A stretch of 50,790 nt of DNA from an uncultured Lachnospiraceae bacterium (GTDB taxonomy: Bacteria; Bacillota_A; Clostridia; Lachnospirales; Lachnospiraceae). This document shows positions 36,813 to 45,627 of the stretch, piece after piece. Below the pieces are notes generated by a model. The model saw nothing but the letters and a program-made list of their open reading frames with translations. It ran no database searches and was not told the DNA's origin. The DNA is taken from positions 12,059-62,848 of the forward strand of contig CAJTOU010000017.1 in the NCBI GenBank assembly GCA_910577835.1. The letters run 5' to 3'. A program made the position numbers and the translations under genes. Position 1 is the first letter of the stretch; each line of letters begins with the position of its first letter.

Positions 36813-37523
36813 TTACAATATCATACTGCTGTCCTCTTCCCTGATTCCCAGTGAAATATTCAAATTCCCGTTTCTGCATCTCAGCGAATCAATAAGCAGC
36901 TTTTCATTCACATCCTCTTTCAGTTCCACTGCGTAAGTAAGCTCATACAGGGTTCCTAGATTTGTTGTTTTCACCTTTTCAAGCATTGCGCTTTTTGTAT
37001 ACTCCTCAAATAAATCATCAAACGCTCCCTGATAATTGAGATTTTCCGGTATGGTTATTGTAAGCTGCTTTGTCTGTGTCTTTTTTACTGCATAGCCAAA
37101 TCTGTTTAAAAGAAAATACACTGCTCCTATACTCACACAGAATACAACAGCAAACAAAATATATCCCACTCCGCAGGCAAGACCAGTCGCCATCGCAAAA
37201 AATACATTTACAATATCCTTTGAATTGCCCGGAACGCTTCGAAATCTTACCAGCGCAAATACACCGCCGAGAGAAATCGCTTTTGCGATATCAGAACCAA
37301 TCAGCATAATCACTGCCGCTACGCAGACTGGAAGAATTACAAGTGTAAAGGCAAAATGCTGTGAATATTTCTTTTTCGCATCACTAAAAATATAAACCAG
37401 ACTCAAAAACATTCCCAGTGCGAGTGCGACCCCCAAACTAATCAGTATATCCGCTGTTTCTAAGCCAATGCCTGCATTTGCGGTTGATGTTGAATCTGCT
37501 GCTTCAAATATTGTCGTGAACAT
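36813..37523 (-). CDS. DUF4956 membrane protein
   Basis: The 236-residue product starts at ATG 37523 behind AAAGGAG. Four hydrophobic helices lie in the first 140 residues, with the conserved SLGGVFALVRFRSVPGNSKD loop that marks DUF4956 proteins, then a soluble C-terminal alpha/beta domain. The family is regularly encoded next to VTC-type polyphosphate polymerases, as here, where the start overlaps the upstream gene by 64 nt. A role in polyphosphate handling or transport at the membrane is inferred from that linkage. Confidence 0.85.
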   Translation of the reverse strand: MFTTIFEAADSTSTANAGIGLETADILISLGVALALGMFLSLVYIFSDAKKKYSQHFAFTLVILPVCVAAVIMLIGSDIAKAISLGGVFALVRFRSVPGNSKDIVNVFFAMATGLACGVGYILFAVVFCVSIGAVYFLLNRFGYAVKKTQTKQLTITIPENLNYQGAFDDLFEEYTKSAMLEKVKTTNLGTLYELTYAVELKEDVNEKLLIDSLRCRNGNLNISLGIREEDSSMIL

Positions 37524-38263
37524 TTGATTTCTCCTTTCTCTTCTCCTGCATTGATTTTCTGTATTGTTTTTTTATACTCTGTTCCATATTTTGAAAACGA
37601 AGTTGGAAAAAGCGCCTTTTCTGACAAAAGCTTTGTAAACCACAGAGGTATTGCTTCCGAGCTTTTAATTTCCATAAGCCAGAACATATTGTCAATTAAC
37701 AGTTCTCCCTGATTTCCTTTTTCCAGCCCTACATCTATTCTTCGACTTCGGATATTTGTGTCAAAGGTAACTCGAAAATCCTGATTATCTTTGGAAAAAA
37801 ACGCCTGTCTGTCATAGGTAAGATATACCTTCGGCTTTAAGTCATATATTTTTAGAAAATATTTGATTTCTTCCAACACCTGCCTGTTAATATAAGGCTG
37901 ACTGCCGGGGTCTGTTCCCTGCTCCACAAGATTGTAGGCTTCAAAAAGTCTTAATGTAGTTCTCCGTTTATTAACCAGCCCTTTGTATTTTTTCTTAATT
38001 TCCAAAAATACTTTATCGTTCATTTCCGGCACGCCATAGCTTCTGAGTCTCAGCTTTTCCTTGTAAATAGGCTTTTCTATGGAAGCGCGGATAAGTGCAT
38101 CATTTTCTGTATCATAATAAATATTGGCTATATTATACAATTTTCCATCCTGATTAAACTTATCCAGCTTCATATTTTCGCTGATATGTTCCAAAAGCCA
38201 GAGATACGTTTCTTCTGTCAACAGATATTTTTTCTCATATCTGCTGAATACTTCAATCGCCAT
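37460..38263 (-). CDS. VTC-domain polyphosphate polymerase
   Basis: The 267-residue product starts at ATG 38263 behind AGGAG. FSRYEKKYLLTEETY is the hallmark N terminus. Basic residues in LRLRSYGVP, LEIKKKYKGLVNKRR and VTFDTNIRSRR line the tunnel that holds the polyphosphate chain and nucleotide, and LMEIKSSEAIPLW supplies the acidic metal site. Yeast Vtc4 and bacterial relatives polymerise phosphate from ATP. The last 21 codons overlap the DUF4956 gene in another frame and may be a later extension. Confidence 0.88.
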   Translation of the reverse strand: MAIEVFSRYEKKYLLTEETYLWLLEHISENMKLDKFNQDGKLYNIANIYYDTENDALIRASIEKPIYKEKLRLRSYGVPEMNDKVFLEIKKKYKGLVNKRRTTLRLFEAYNLVEQGTDPGSQPYINRQVLEEIKYFLKIYDLKPKVYLTYDRQAFFSKDNQDFRVTFDTNIRSRRIDVGLEKGNQGELLIDNMFWLMEIKSSEAIPLWFTKLLSEKALFPTSFSKYGTEYKKTIQKINAGEEKGEIKCSRQYLKQQIQHQPQMQALA

Positions 38264-38359
38264 AAAATCATCTCCTCTGTGGTTATCATTTATCAATCAT
38301 ACCTTGTATGCTGTTATCATATAATCCCAAAGTGACAATCATGTGAATATCGGGTGTTT

Positions 38360-39916
38360 TTATACTGTATATTTTTTGTCTGTTATTTTAAGTTCAAACC
38401 AGAAAGTACTTCCCTGACCAGAAATGCTTGTCACTCCATATCGTGCATCGTGAAGCTTTAAAATATTTTTCACAATAGACAGCCCAAGACCTGTTCCCAT
38501 TACCGCACGCTTATGCGTTTTATCTATTTTATAGTATCTGTCCCATACATTGTCTATCTGCTCCCGTGGAATTCCCTCTCCGGTATCCTCCACCTCGATT
38601 CTTACAATACCTCCATTCACAAGCTGTCTGACAGTTACTTTTTTATCTTCTCCGGTATAATTTATTGCATTATTAACCAGATTATAAAGAACCTGATAAA
38701 TTTTAAACTCATCTGCATTTACCCATACTTCCGCTTCGTCGTATTCAAATAAAATTTTATACCCATTCTGTTCTACAAGCTTTGCGTAACGCTCCATTAC
38801 ACTTTTAATTCCCGCTGTCAGATTATATTCTTTCATATCTGCGTTATCTACGCCTGCCTGCAGCTTGGATATATCCAGAAGGTCATTGACAAGACAGGTC
38901 AGTCTTTTTGCCTCATCTATAATGACCTGTATATTTTCCTGTGTATTTTCTCCCGGCAAATCTCTCATAATCTCCGCATAGGCGGTAATCATGGTAAGAG
39001 GTGTACGCAGGTCATGTGAAACATTTGCTATTAGCTCTCTCTGTAAAAGCTCTGATTTTGTCAGCTCATTTACTGTATAATTTAACGTGTCCGACATTTC
39101 AGAAATTTCTTTATATCCACTGTTGTCAAATTCAATATTATAATCCCCTTCGGAAATTTTTTTTGCCGTATTATTAATTTTGATAATTGGCTTTGAAATA
39201 TGAAAGGAAAGAAGTATCGCCATAATTAAAGACAACACTATCATAATCAATGAAATATAAATAAACTGCTGCTTTATGGCATGAACAGTTGCAGTCACAG
39301 GTGTAATAATAGAATCTGCAATAATAAAATATTCCCGACTTTGACTGTCTGTAATGATTTTCGCTGTCAGCATAGTTTCCATACGAGAGTTTTCAGGGAT
39401 ATTAAACATTTTTTCCACTTCTTCCCGTTTATGTATATTCGGGGGTTCTGACATGTTTTCCTGTGACTCTGGCTCTCTGCTTTCTTTTGGCTGTTCATTT
39501 TTGTAAGGTTTTTCTAATACACCTTTTTTACTTGATATCTGCACTTCTCCATTATTTTCCAGTGCTATCGCATATAATTTTATAAGTTGTTCTTTGTCCA
39601 GTCTGCTGATTGCCTCCGTAGCAGCGCTGCCTGCAGTATAGATTCTTTCACCAGATGAATCCGCCAAAATCATTCGAATATCATAATTTTTAGCAAGATT
39701 ATTCATTTGCTCTTTATAATCTACCTCGTCTATAATATCCATAATCTTTGAAACCGCCTTCTGCAGCTCTTTTTCTTTGCTTTTTTTATAAAAACGGTCC
39801 AGATAAACAATCTGCATAATCCATAAAACGAAAAGAAGAATAAGAATAAAAATCAGAAGGCAGCCAAAAATACTCCATTTTATACTGATTTTTCCGCTGT
39901 TTTTCCTATGCTTCAA
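38360..39916 (-). CDS. sensor histidine kinase
   Basis: The 518-residue product has a membrane helix at about 15-36, an extracytoplasmic sensor of about 180 residues with a Glu/Pro/Ser-rich insert (135-165), and a second membrane helix at about 218-238. HAMP (239-290), HisKA with phospho-acceptor H301 (NVSHDLRTPLTM), and HATPase_c with an NLVNNAINY N box, DTGEGIP and GTGLGLSIVK follow. It overlaps the response regulator gene by 11 nt and is cotranscribed with it. The stimulus is unknown; nothing in the sensor is recognisable. Confidence 0.93.
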   Translation of the reverse strand: MKHRKNSGKISIKWSIFGCLLIFILILLFVLWIMQIVYLDRFYKKSKEKELQKAVSKIMDIIDEVDYKEQMNNLAKNYDIRMILADSSGERIYTAGSAATEAISRLDKEQLIKLYAIALENNGEVQISSKKGVLEKPYKNEQPKESREPESQENMSEPPNIHKREEVEKMFNIPENSRMETMLTAKIITDSQSREYFIIADSIITPVTATVHAIKQQFIYISLIMIVLSLIMAILLSFHISKPIIKINNTAKKISEGDYNIEFDNSGYKEISEMSDTLNYTVNELTKSELLQRELIANVSHDLRTPLTMITAYAEIMRDLPGENTQENIQVIIDEAKRLTCLVNDLLDISKLQAGVDNADMKEYNLTAGIKSVMERYAKLVEQNGYKILFEYDEAEVWVNADEFKIYQVLYNLVNNAINYTGEDKKVTVRQLVNGGIVRIEVEDTGEGIPREQIDNVWDRYYKIDKTHKRAVMGTGLGLSIVKNILKLHDARYGVTSISGQGSTFWFELKITDKKYTV

Positions 39917-40595
39917 AACGATATCCCACTCCTCTCAGTGTTACAAGAAACTTGCGATATTCCCCAAGACTACTTCTAAGAAGTTTAATATGCGTGTCCA
40001 AAGTTCTGTCATCTCCAAAATAATCATAGCCCCAAACTTCAGTAATCAGCTTTTCTCTTGTCAATGCAATGCCTTTATTTCTTACCATATAAAAAAGCAA
40101 ATCATATTCTTTCGGTGTCATGTCGACTCTTTTCCCGTCTATTTGAACCAGACGACCGGTAAAGTCTACCAGAAGCCCTTCTCTTTCGTAAATTTCATGC
40201 GGAATTTCCTGATTGGAAGTTGTGGTTTCTGTCTTCTGGTATCTTGAAATCACTGCGTTTACCCGCATCATAAGTTCCTTTGGTGAAAACGGCTTTACAA
40301 CATAATCATCAATGCCAAGCTCAAACCCGTGAATTCTGTCATATTCTTCTCCTCTTGCGGAAAGCATAATCACTGGAATATCCTTAAGCTTTTTTATTTC
40401 TTTGCAGGTAGAAAATCCGTCTAATTCCGGCATCATTACATCCAAAATAATTAAATCAAAATCTTTCTTCTGGCAGATATCAAGTGCCTCCATCCCGTCT
40501 TCTGCCTCTTCGATTTCATAACCTTCAAATTCGGCATATTTTTTTATAATCAGTCTGATTTTTTCTTCATCATCTGCTATCAATAATCTTTTCAT
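39906..40595 (-). CDS. OmpR/PhoB-family response regulator
   Basis: In the 229-residue product the receiver domain has the acidic pocket at D8-D9, phospho-acceptor D52 (LIILDVMMPELDG) and K101 (YVVKPFSPKEL). The C-terminal winged helix (about 130-229) contains LTREKLITEVWGYDYFGDDRTLDTHI and the terminal GVGYRFEA. It heads the two-gene operon with the kinase. A TATAAT box lies about 50 nt upstream. The regulated genes cannot be named from this window. Confidence 0.94.
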   Translation of the reverse strand: MKRLLIADDEEKIRLIIKKYAEFEGYEIEEAEDGMEALDICQKKDFDLIILDVMMPELDGFSTCKEIKKLKDIPVIMLSARGEEYDRIHGFELGIDDYVVKPFSPKELMMRVNAVISRYQKTETTTSNQEIPHEIYEREGLLVDFTGRLVQIDGKRVDMTPKEYDLLFYMVRNKGIALTREKLITEVWGYDYFGDDRTLDTHIKLLRSSLGEYRKFLVTLRGVGYRFEA

Positions 40596-40684
40596 TCAAT
40601 AGAATTCCTTTCTTGTGCATGCAGCCAACCAAAACCTGATTGCTTAATTATACAGCTATTCAAAGTTAATTGCTTTAATGAAAA

Positions 40685-40732
40685 CGCAGCTATTTCCTGT
40701 TTCCGCCTGACGGAACTCACAAAATAGCTGCG
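40685..40732 (-). terminator. terminator of thrC
   Basis: CGCAGCTATTT and AAATAGCTGCG form a perfect 11-bp stem around a 26-nt loop with inner pairing, followed by TTTTCATT on the minus strand. It lies about 145 nt past the thrC stop in a 281-nt gap that holds no gene. Confidence 0.75.
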
Positions 40733-40876
40733 GCATCACTCTCATTATTTTTATTTTATTATTTAAACCTTATTTTTCAGAAAAGTGTTTCGATGTATAA
40801 ATTCTGAAGCCTCCATTAAAAATCCGCTGTGAAAAAGTTTCTCTTTGAGAACATTTTTATAGAATGGCAGAAACCC

Positions 40877-42391
40877 TCAGCGTTGTCCAGCAGATATTCC
40901 AAGAAATCCTTTAATCACGCTCTCCATTTCATCTGCCTGACACACTGTATTATGGCGTATCGGTGCGTTTCTGATTTCATCAATTGCCCTTGGAACCTTT
41001 CTGTCTGCAATATCTGCCAGTTTATCCACAAGCGCAAAATCATCCATATCATTATATTTTGCATCGATAGCATTCATTACGCTTCTTGTGAACTTAAACG
41101 GACTTGCTGTTGATGCAATAACAGCCGGTGTTTTATCTCCGGTTTCTTCCTTGTATTTTTGATATACCTTTGCTGCAACTGCTGTATGTGTATCAAGCAC
41201 ATAACCTGTTTCTTCATAAAGTTTCTTAATCAAAGCCGCCGTTTCTGTTTCTGTGGCATAATTTCCATAGAAATCTGCCAGTTCCTTCTTCATCTCTTCT
41301 GTAATACTGTATTTTCCGCCGGAAACCAGTTCTTCCATAAGCTCTTTGTTCTTTTCATCATTGTTTCCTGCAATCCGGTAAATCAAACGCTCCAAATTGC
41401 TCGATATCAGAATATCCATAGACGGGGAATTTGTAATCATAAATTCGCGGTTTTTATCATAAGTTCCTGTTGAAAAGAAATCATATAATACTTTGTTTTC
41501 ATTAGAAGCACAGATAAGCTTTGCCACAGGCAATCCCATATTCTTTGCATAAAATGCAGCAAGAATATTTCCAAAATTGCCGGTTGGAACGACTATATTT
41601 ATCTTGTCTCCATTTTTAATTTCACTGTTTTCAACCATTTTTGCATATGCATATACATAATATACAACCTGTGGAATTAATCGCCCGATATTAATAGAAT
41701 TTGCAGAAGAAAACTGAAAGCCCTTTTCTTCCAATTCTTTTGCCAGCTCCTTATTTCCAAAGATTGCCTTTACCCCGCTCTGCGCTTGGTCAAAGTTTCC
41801 ATGAATACCCACTACAAAAGTATTTTCTCCCTTTTGCGTTACCATCTGCTTTTCCTGAACAGGGCTTACACCTCCTTTTGGATAGAAAACGATAATCCTT
41901 GTTCCCGGAACATCTGCAAATCCCGCCATTGCAGCTTTTCCAGTATCACCAGAAGTGGCTGTCAGAATAACGATTTCATTTTTTACATTATTTTTTTTTG
42001 CAGATACTGTCATAAGATGCGGCAGAATCGAAAGAGCCATATCCTTAAAGGCAATTGTCGCTCCATGGAACAGCTCTAAATAATAAGTTCCATCCTTCTT
42101 GACAAGAGGAGCGATTTCTTCTGTATCAAATTTAGAATCATATGCCCGTGCAATACAGGTTTTCAACTCTTCCTCCGTAAAATCAGTAAAAAATAAACGC
42201 ATTACCTCATATGCAACTTCCTGATAGCTCATCTTTGCCAGTTCTTCAACAGATTTTTCCAGTGCAGGAATTTCAGTCGGGACAAATAACCCTCCATCAT
42301 CCGCAAGCCCCTTTAATATTGCCTGTGATGCAGTAGCTGTCTGATTGCTTCTGGTGCTTTTATATAATGTTTCCTTATGTGATATTTTCAT
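40877..42391 (-). CDS. thrC: threonine synthase
   Basis: The 504-residue PLP enzyme converts O-phosphohomoserine to threonine. HGATIAFKDMALSILPHLM gives the PLP lysine K116, TATSGDTGKAAMAGF is the phosphate-binding loop, and VPTGNFGNILAAFYAK the glycine-rich loop. YKSTRSN near the N terminus and the overall length match the longer fungal/clostridial class. It is monocistronic here, between its own promoter and terminator. The leader is only about 55 nt, too short for a T-box. Confidence 0.96.
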   Translation of the reverse strand: MKISHKETLYKSTRSNQTATASQAILKGLADDGGLFVPTEIPALEKSVEELAKMSYQEVAYEVMRLFFTDFTEEELKTCIARAYDSKFDTEEIAPLVKKDGTYYLELFHGATIAFKDMALSILPHLMTVSAKKNNVKNEIVILTATSGDTGKAAMAGFADVPGTRIIVFYPKGGVSPVQEKQMVTQKGENTFVVGIHGNFDQAQSGVKAIFGNKELAKELEEKGFQFSSANSINIGRLIPQVVYYVYAYAKMVENSEIKNGDKINIVVPTGNFGNILAAFYAKNMGLPVAKLICASNENKVLYDFFSTGTYDKNREFMITNSPSMDILISSNLERLIYRIAGNNDEKNKELMEELVSGGKYSITEEMKKELADFYGNYATETETAALIKKLYEETGYVLDTHTAVAAKVYQKYKEETGDKTPAVIASTASPFKFTRSVMNAIDAKYNDMDDFALVDKLADIADRKVPRAIDEIRNAPIRHNTVCQADEMESVIKGFLGISAGQR

Positions 42392-42451
42392 TTATTGTAA
42401 CCTCTTTCTTTCCTGTTTTCACTTATATGTAACACTTTTTAGGCATGGTTT

Positions 42452-42480
42452 ATCATAGCATAATTTGAGGGATAAGACAA
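42452..42480 (-). promoter_or_regulatory. sigma-A promoter of thrC
   Basis: On the minus strand TTGTCT is followed by 17 nt and TATGAT (complement 42452-42457), about 60 nt before the ATG. The chromosomal side of the adjacent mobile element must therefore lie to the right of about 42480. Confidence 0.65.
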
Positions 42481-42632
42481 GTATTTCGTGGATATCTTTC
42501 TTATTTTAACAGACATAGTTGTTTTCTATACATTTTTTCTGTGAAAATACGGCAACTCAACCAGCAAAAAAAACTGATGTTTTAAATATCTGACAGAAAG
42601 AGATTACATGTTTGTTTTGTGAAAAAACTTAT

Positions 42633-42663
42633 CCCAGAGGTCCTGAATACAGAAACCTCCGGG
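42633..42663 (-). terminator. terminator of the element's leftward operon
   Basis: CCCGGAGGT and ACCTCTGGG (minus strand) form a 9-bp stem with one G-U, followed after 5 nt by six T. It lies 100 nt past the sigma factor stop. The rest of 42481-42760 shows no gene; the left attachment site probably lies in this stretch but no direct repeat can be matched because the right end is outside the window. Confidence 0.55.
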
Positions 42664-42761
42664 AGTTATTTTTATCTTACATCATTAATTAATACTTAAA
42701 AGCCAAAATTTCAAACGGCTTTATTATAGCCCTTTTCCACAACTTTGTCACTAGCACGACA

Positions 42762-43634
42762 CTAATAAATTTGATTATTATACAAATCAATCGCTACTTT
42801 TTCGGTAGAACTGGTCCAAGAATGATTGAAGTGTCCTACCCCATTCCCCTGAAGGGCGTGGCTCCTGATATACTCATTTACATAGTCCATAATGACAGTG
42901 TGACGGATTCTGATTTTCAGCTTTTTTAATGCTTCCTGCTCTGCTGCCCTTACCTGATTGAAGGTCTTTCTGGTTCCTTCTGCCACTTCTTTCAGGGTTG
43001 CCCCATGCTCATATCTTTCATGTAAGATGTGGGCTGGTTCCGGTCCTAACTGCTCCACCTGCTGCCATAGCTCATTTTTCATCTCATGATACTGTATTTC
43101 ATCAACAACAGTCTTTTCTATTCCTTCACTTCCCTGTATCATATCTGAAAGGCAGCAGTCTGTTTCTTCTCCGATTGGGGTATCAAGACTGACTGGTATG
43201 CCCCTGTGAGCGATTTCTGATACGATTCCTGCCGTTTTTTCACTGATACCCATATATACCGCCACCACTTCCAAACAAGGTGGATTTTGGCCCTGTTTTT
43301 CATAGTGTGATATCAGCTTATTGTATTGTGTGACCAGAAGTTTTGTATGCTCACTTATAGTAATGCTGCCGTTTCTTTTGCTGTACCTGCTCATGGCTGC
43401 ATAGATATGATGATATGCATAGGTGCTAAATTCCCCTTTTTCCGGTTTGTACTGCATGGCAGCAGTACAGATACCAAAATATGCTTCTTGAAGGAGGTCC
43501 TCTGTCTCTGCATAACCAGAAAATTTCTTTGCTATGTGAAACATCATGCCTGTATTTTGCTGGTAGAGCTGATACAGGTTACTTTTTGTATCAATGCCTT
43601 TCTGAATCAGGCCGACTAATTCTTCATTGCTCAT
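42762..43634 (-). CDS. sigma-70 family sigma factor of the mobile element
   Basis: In the 290-residue product region 2 (about 27-95) contains ETEDLLQEAYFGICTAA and FSTYAYHHIYAAM, the core-binding and -10-recognition helices. A sigma-3-like part follows, then region 4 (about 195-245) with GATLKEVAEGTRKTFNQVRAAEQEALKKL, the -35-reading helix-turn-helix. The last 35 residues are unlike other sigma factors. It is the most distal gene of the leftward operon, a typical place for a late-gene activator, but no late genes are visible. A hairpin with T-run sits in its leader (43664-43716). Confidence 0.88.
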   Translation of the reverse strand: MSNEELVGLIQKGIDTKSNLYQLYQQNTGMMFHIAKKFSGYAETEDLLQEAYFGICTAAMQYKPEKGEFSTYAYHHIYAAMSRYSKRNGSITISEHTKLLVTQYNKLISHYEKQGQNPPCLEVVAVYMGISEKTAGIVSEIAHRGIPVSLDTPIGEETDCCLSDMIQGSEGIEKTVVDEIQYHEMKNELWQQVEQLGPEPAHILHERYEHGATLKEVAEGTRKTFNQVRAAEQEALKKLKIRIRHTVIMDYVNEYIRSHALQGNGVGHFNHSWTSSTEKVAIDLYNNQIY

Positions 43635-43663
43635 GCTTCCACTCCATTCATTTTTTAGATATC

Positions 43664-43716
43664 AAAAAAGGCATAGAAATAACCTTCATCAAAATGATAA
43701 CAGTTATTCCCATGCC
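43664..43716 (-). terminator. attenuator-like terminator in the sigma factor leader
   Basis: On the minus strand GGCATGGGAATAAC (43716-43703) pairs over all 14 positions (two G-U) with GTTATTTCTATGCC (43683-43670), followed by TTTTTTGATAT. It ends only 30 nt before the sigma factor ATG, so either it ends the HIRAN transcript or it attenuates sigma expression. A TTGACT box lies further upstream near 43790 (minus strand). Confidence 0.7.
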
Positions 43717-43908
43717 TGCACAGGCTTACATCTATAAAATCTTATAGCTGTGGTACTTATGTAATTACAGTATACCAGCAGTCAATCATATTTGCAAGGT
43801 TATCATTGAGAACTTACGTTCCTCAACTTACATTCTGTCCTATCTTTACAACAGGCAGCAGATATGATATGCTTAACATACCCCAATTGGTCAGATTGTC
43901 GGGTGACT

Positions 43909-43948
43909 GCCTTTATCAGAGTTTGCGGCTCTGATAAGGGCTCTTTTT
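43909..43948 (+). terminator. strong plus-strand terminator with no gene before it
   Basis: GCCTTTATCAGAG and CTCTGATAAGGGC form a 13-bp stem (one G-U) with a 7-nt loop, followed by TCTTTTTA. It points rightward, but the 43,640-43,908 stretch has no plus-strand gene; on the minus strand an A-run precedes rather than a T-run following. It may end a small plus-strand RNA antisense to the sigma factor leader. Confidence 0.6.
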
Positions 43949-44384
43949 ATACTACAATGTTTATTAATGCTCCTAAAGTTTCTTTGTAGCTGTATCCGCC
44001 GATTATCTGTATCAGGGTGGCTTTTATCTGTATTCCTGTATCAATCACTTTTGCCAGCTCCTTTGACAGTCCTTTTGGTACATATCCAATCACTGTTTTT
44101 TTGGAAAGTGGGCGGATATGTGCAACTATTTTTATTGCGCTGCTGTCATATCTGTTATCTGCTTCTCTTTCCAGTGTTACACTTAAATCTTTTGACTGGA
44201 ACTGCTTCAGGAACTCCAAACACTGCTGCCTGTTTTCAAATGTAGTGCCTGCTGCCCTCACTGTCATAGACATCTTTACTCTCTTCCATGCCTTCCTGAA
44301 AGCCTGTGATAAAGAATATCCTGTTTTTCTCAATTCATTTGCCATAGTACATACGGCTTTCCTGATTTTGGTTATCTGCTTCAT
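43947..44384 (-). CDS. HIRAN-domain protein
   Basis: In the 145-residue product residues 1-50 are basic and helical. From about 58 on the HIRAN fold is clear: AGTTFENRQQCLEFL, then LEREADNRYDSSAIKIV and VIGYVPKGLSKELAKVID. HIRAN domains bind 3' single-stranded DNA ends in SNF2 helicases such as HLTF, and free-standing forms are common in phages and plasmids. Here it follows the divergent operator region shared with the RHH gene, so it is probably repressed by that protein. A role in DNA processing or replication of the element is inferred. Confidence 0.8.
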   Translation of the reverse strand: MKQITKIRKAVCTMANELRKTGYSLSQAFRKAWKRVKMSMTVRAAGTTFENRQQCLEFLKQFQSKDLSVTLEREADNRYDSSAIKIVAHIRPLSKKTVIGYVPKGLSKELAKVIDTGIQIKATLIQIIGGYSYKETLGALINIVV

Positions 44385-44425
44385 GTTATTTCCTCTTTTC
44401 TTTATTTGATAACCCTATTATATAT

Positions 44426-44505
44426 CTATTCACGTGAATAGTCTATTGACATTTTGCACATATTTACGTGAATATATTTGTGAAAATTGTATATTTACGT
44501 AAATA
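44426..44505. promoter_or_regulatory. three palindromic operators between divergent promoters
   Basis: CTATTCACGTGAATAG (44426-44441), ATATTTACGTGAATAT (44460-44475) and TATTTACGTAAATA (44492-44505) share the core TATTyACGTrAATA, with centres 34 and 31 bp apart. The first lies in the spacer of a minus-strand promoter (TAGACT-17-TATAAT) reading into the HIRAN gene. The third covers the -35 region of a plus-strand promoter (TATAAT at 44517-44522) reading into the RHH gene. The RHH protein is the obvious candidate repressor. Confidence 0.75.
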
Positions 44506-44592
44506 GATTTTTATGTTATAATTTTGATATAGTGGAGAAGGTTCATCTATAATTTACCGCCCCACTGAAATATATTAAGAAAGGGTATAAAT

Positions 44593-45021
44593 ATGTCAGA
44601 AGATAGTAAAATCAGTAAGGCACAGCAAAAAGCAGTTCATAAATATGTGAAAATCAACTATGACCGAATAGAATTGACTGTTAAGCCAAAAGGAAAAAAA
44701 GAAGAATTAAAAACTCATGCGCAAAAAATGGGTGAAACCCTCAATTCGTTTATCAATCGTGCCATAAATGAAACCATGAAACGTGACAATCAGAAACTAG
44801 AAGAATCACTGGCACTAGAACCAAAAAACGAAACCTCTCATATATCACAAACGAAGCCTGAAAGACAGTTTAAACCCTTTACAGAATCAGATGCTGATAA
44901 AGTGGATATTGCAAGACTTCCAAAGGATATCAGATATCAAATGGATATTATAGAGGTTTATGGAAGAGATGTTCTTGCTTCACTTCTGGATAAAGCAAGA
45001 AAGGAAAATAAGGAAAGCTAA
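44593..45021 (+). CDS. ribbon-helix-helix (Arc/CopG-type) DNA-binding protein
   Basis: The 142-residue product starts at ATG 44593 behind GAAAGGG. Residues about 20-58 have the RHH layout: a basic strand (YDRIELTVKPKG), then helix KKEELKTHAQKM and helix ETLNSFINRAINETMKR. A flexible Glu/Lys stretch leads to a C-terminal helical part (about 105-142) that may mediate oligomerisation or partner contact. It is the only plus-strand gene inside the leftward operon region and lies next to three palindromic operators and an iteron-like array, so it may be an autoregulator and a copy-control or partition protein. Confidence 0.75.
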   Translation: MSEDSKISKAQQKAVHKYVKINYDRIELTVKPKGKKEELKTHAQKMGETLNSFINRAINETMKRDNQKLEESLALEPKNETSHISQTKPERQFKPFTESDADKVDIARLPKDIRYQMDIIEVYGRDVLASLLDKARKENKES

Positions 45022-45057
45022 AAATTTTTGGCAGAATATTTAGAGAATATGCAATTT

Positions 45058-45097
45058 GATAGTGGGGGTTACATAGATGTGGCCCCACTATCTTTTT
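45058..45097 (+). terminator. terminator of the RHH gene
   Basis: GATAGTGGGG and CCCCACTATC form a perfect 10-bp stem around 15 nt, followed by TTTTTAA. It ends the single-gene RHH transcript 37 nt after its stop. Confidence 0.88.
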
Positions 45098-45119
45098 AAT
45101 ATTCAACCTTTTTCCACAG

Positions 45120-45627
45120 TGCAACGTTCGTTTTGTGTGCAAAGAATTTTACAAGCGTACTTTCGGGTACGGTGGTTTTATAGTATAATGTTTGCTGTAT
45201 ATTTTTGAACCTATACTTTTAAGTACGGTTTGGAAGTCTCATATACAGACTGTAAAATTTACGATTTGCAATGTTGCATTTTTCCTTAGTATTCCTTAGT
45301 CAGCGTTCGCTTTTACCCTAACATTTCCAAATGCAATGTTGCATTTCATCTTAGGCTTTCTTAGGCTCTAACGTTTGCTTTTACCTTAACATTTCTTAAC
45401 CTTTTTCAAGTGCAACGTTCGCTTTTATGTTAGCATTTGTTGGCATTCAGCATTGCATTTTATCCGAGTATTTCCGAGTATTCTGCTGCCCTCTGTGATT
45501 ACAAAAGCCCTGAATTTTCCATGATTTTCAATACTATACTGGATGCAGCCTTTTTTTAGGGATGCCTTTTTTCTCTTGCTTCGCTCTTGGTTCACATTGA
45601 TTTTAAGGTGTGCAACGTTCGCTTTTT
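45120..45627. repeat. iteron-like repeat region, candidate replication origin or centromere
   Basis: The motif (g)CAACGTTCGCTTTT recurs at about 45121, 45303, 45369 (one change), 45411 and 45611. GCAATGTTGCATTT appears at 45268 and 45333, with a related CATTGCATTTT at 45450. Between them lie short paired direct repeats (CCTTAGtattCCTTAG, CTTAGgctttCTTAG, CCGAGTatttCCGAGT) forming two imperfect units of about 65 bp. Small inverted repeats around GTAC lie near 45157-45228. The region is AT-rich, about 730 nt long, has no convincing gene and lies downstream of replication genes, as expected for an origin or partition site. Confidence 0.55.

Noticed and set aside
42392..42480. T-box leader for thrC
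   Set aside because: The promoter lies about 60 nt before the start codon, leaving no room for a T-box, and no terminator hairpin is present in the leader.
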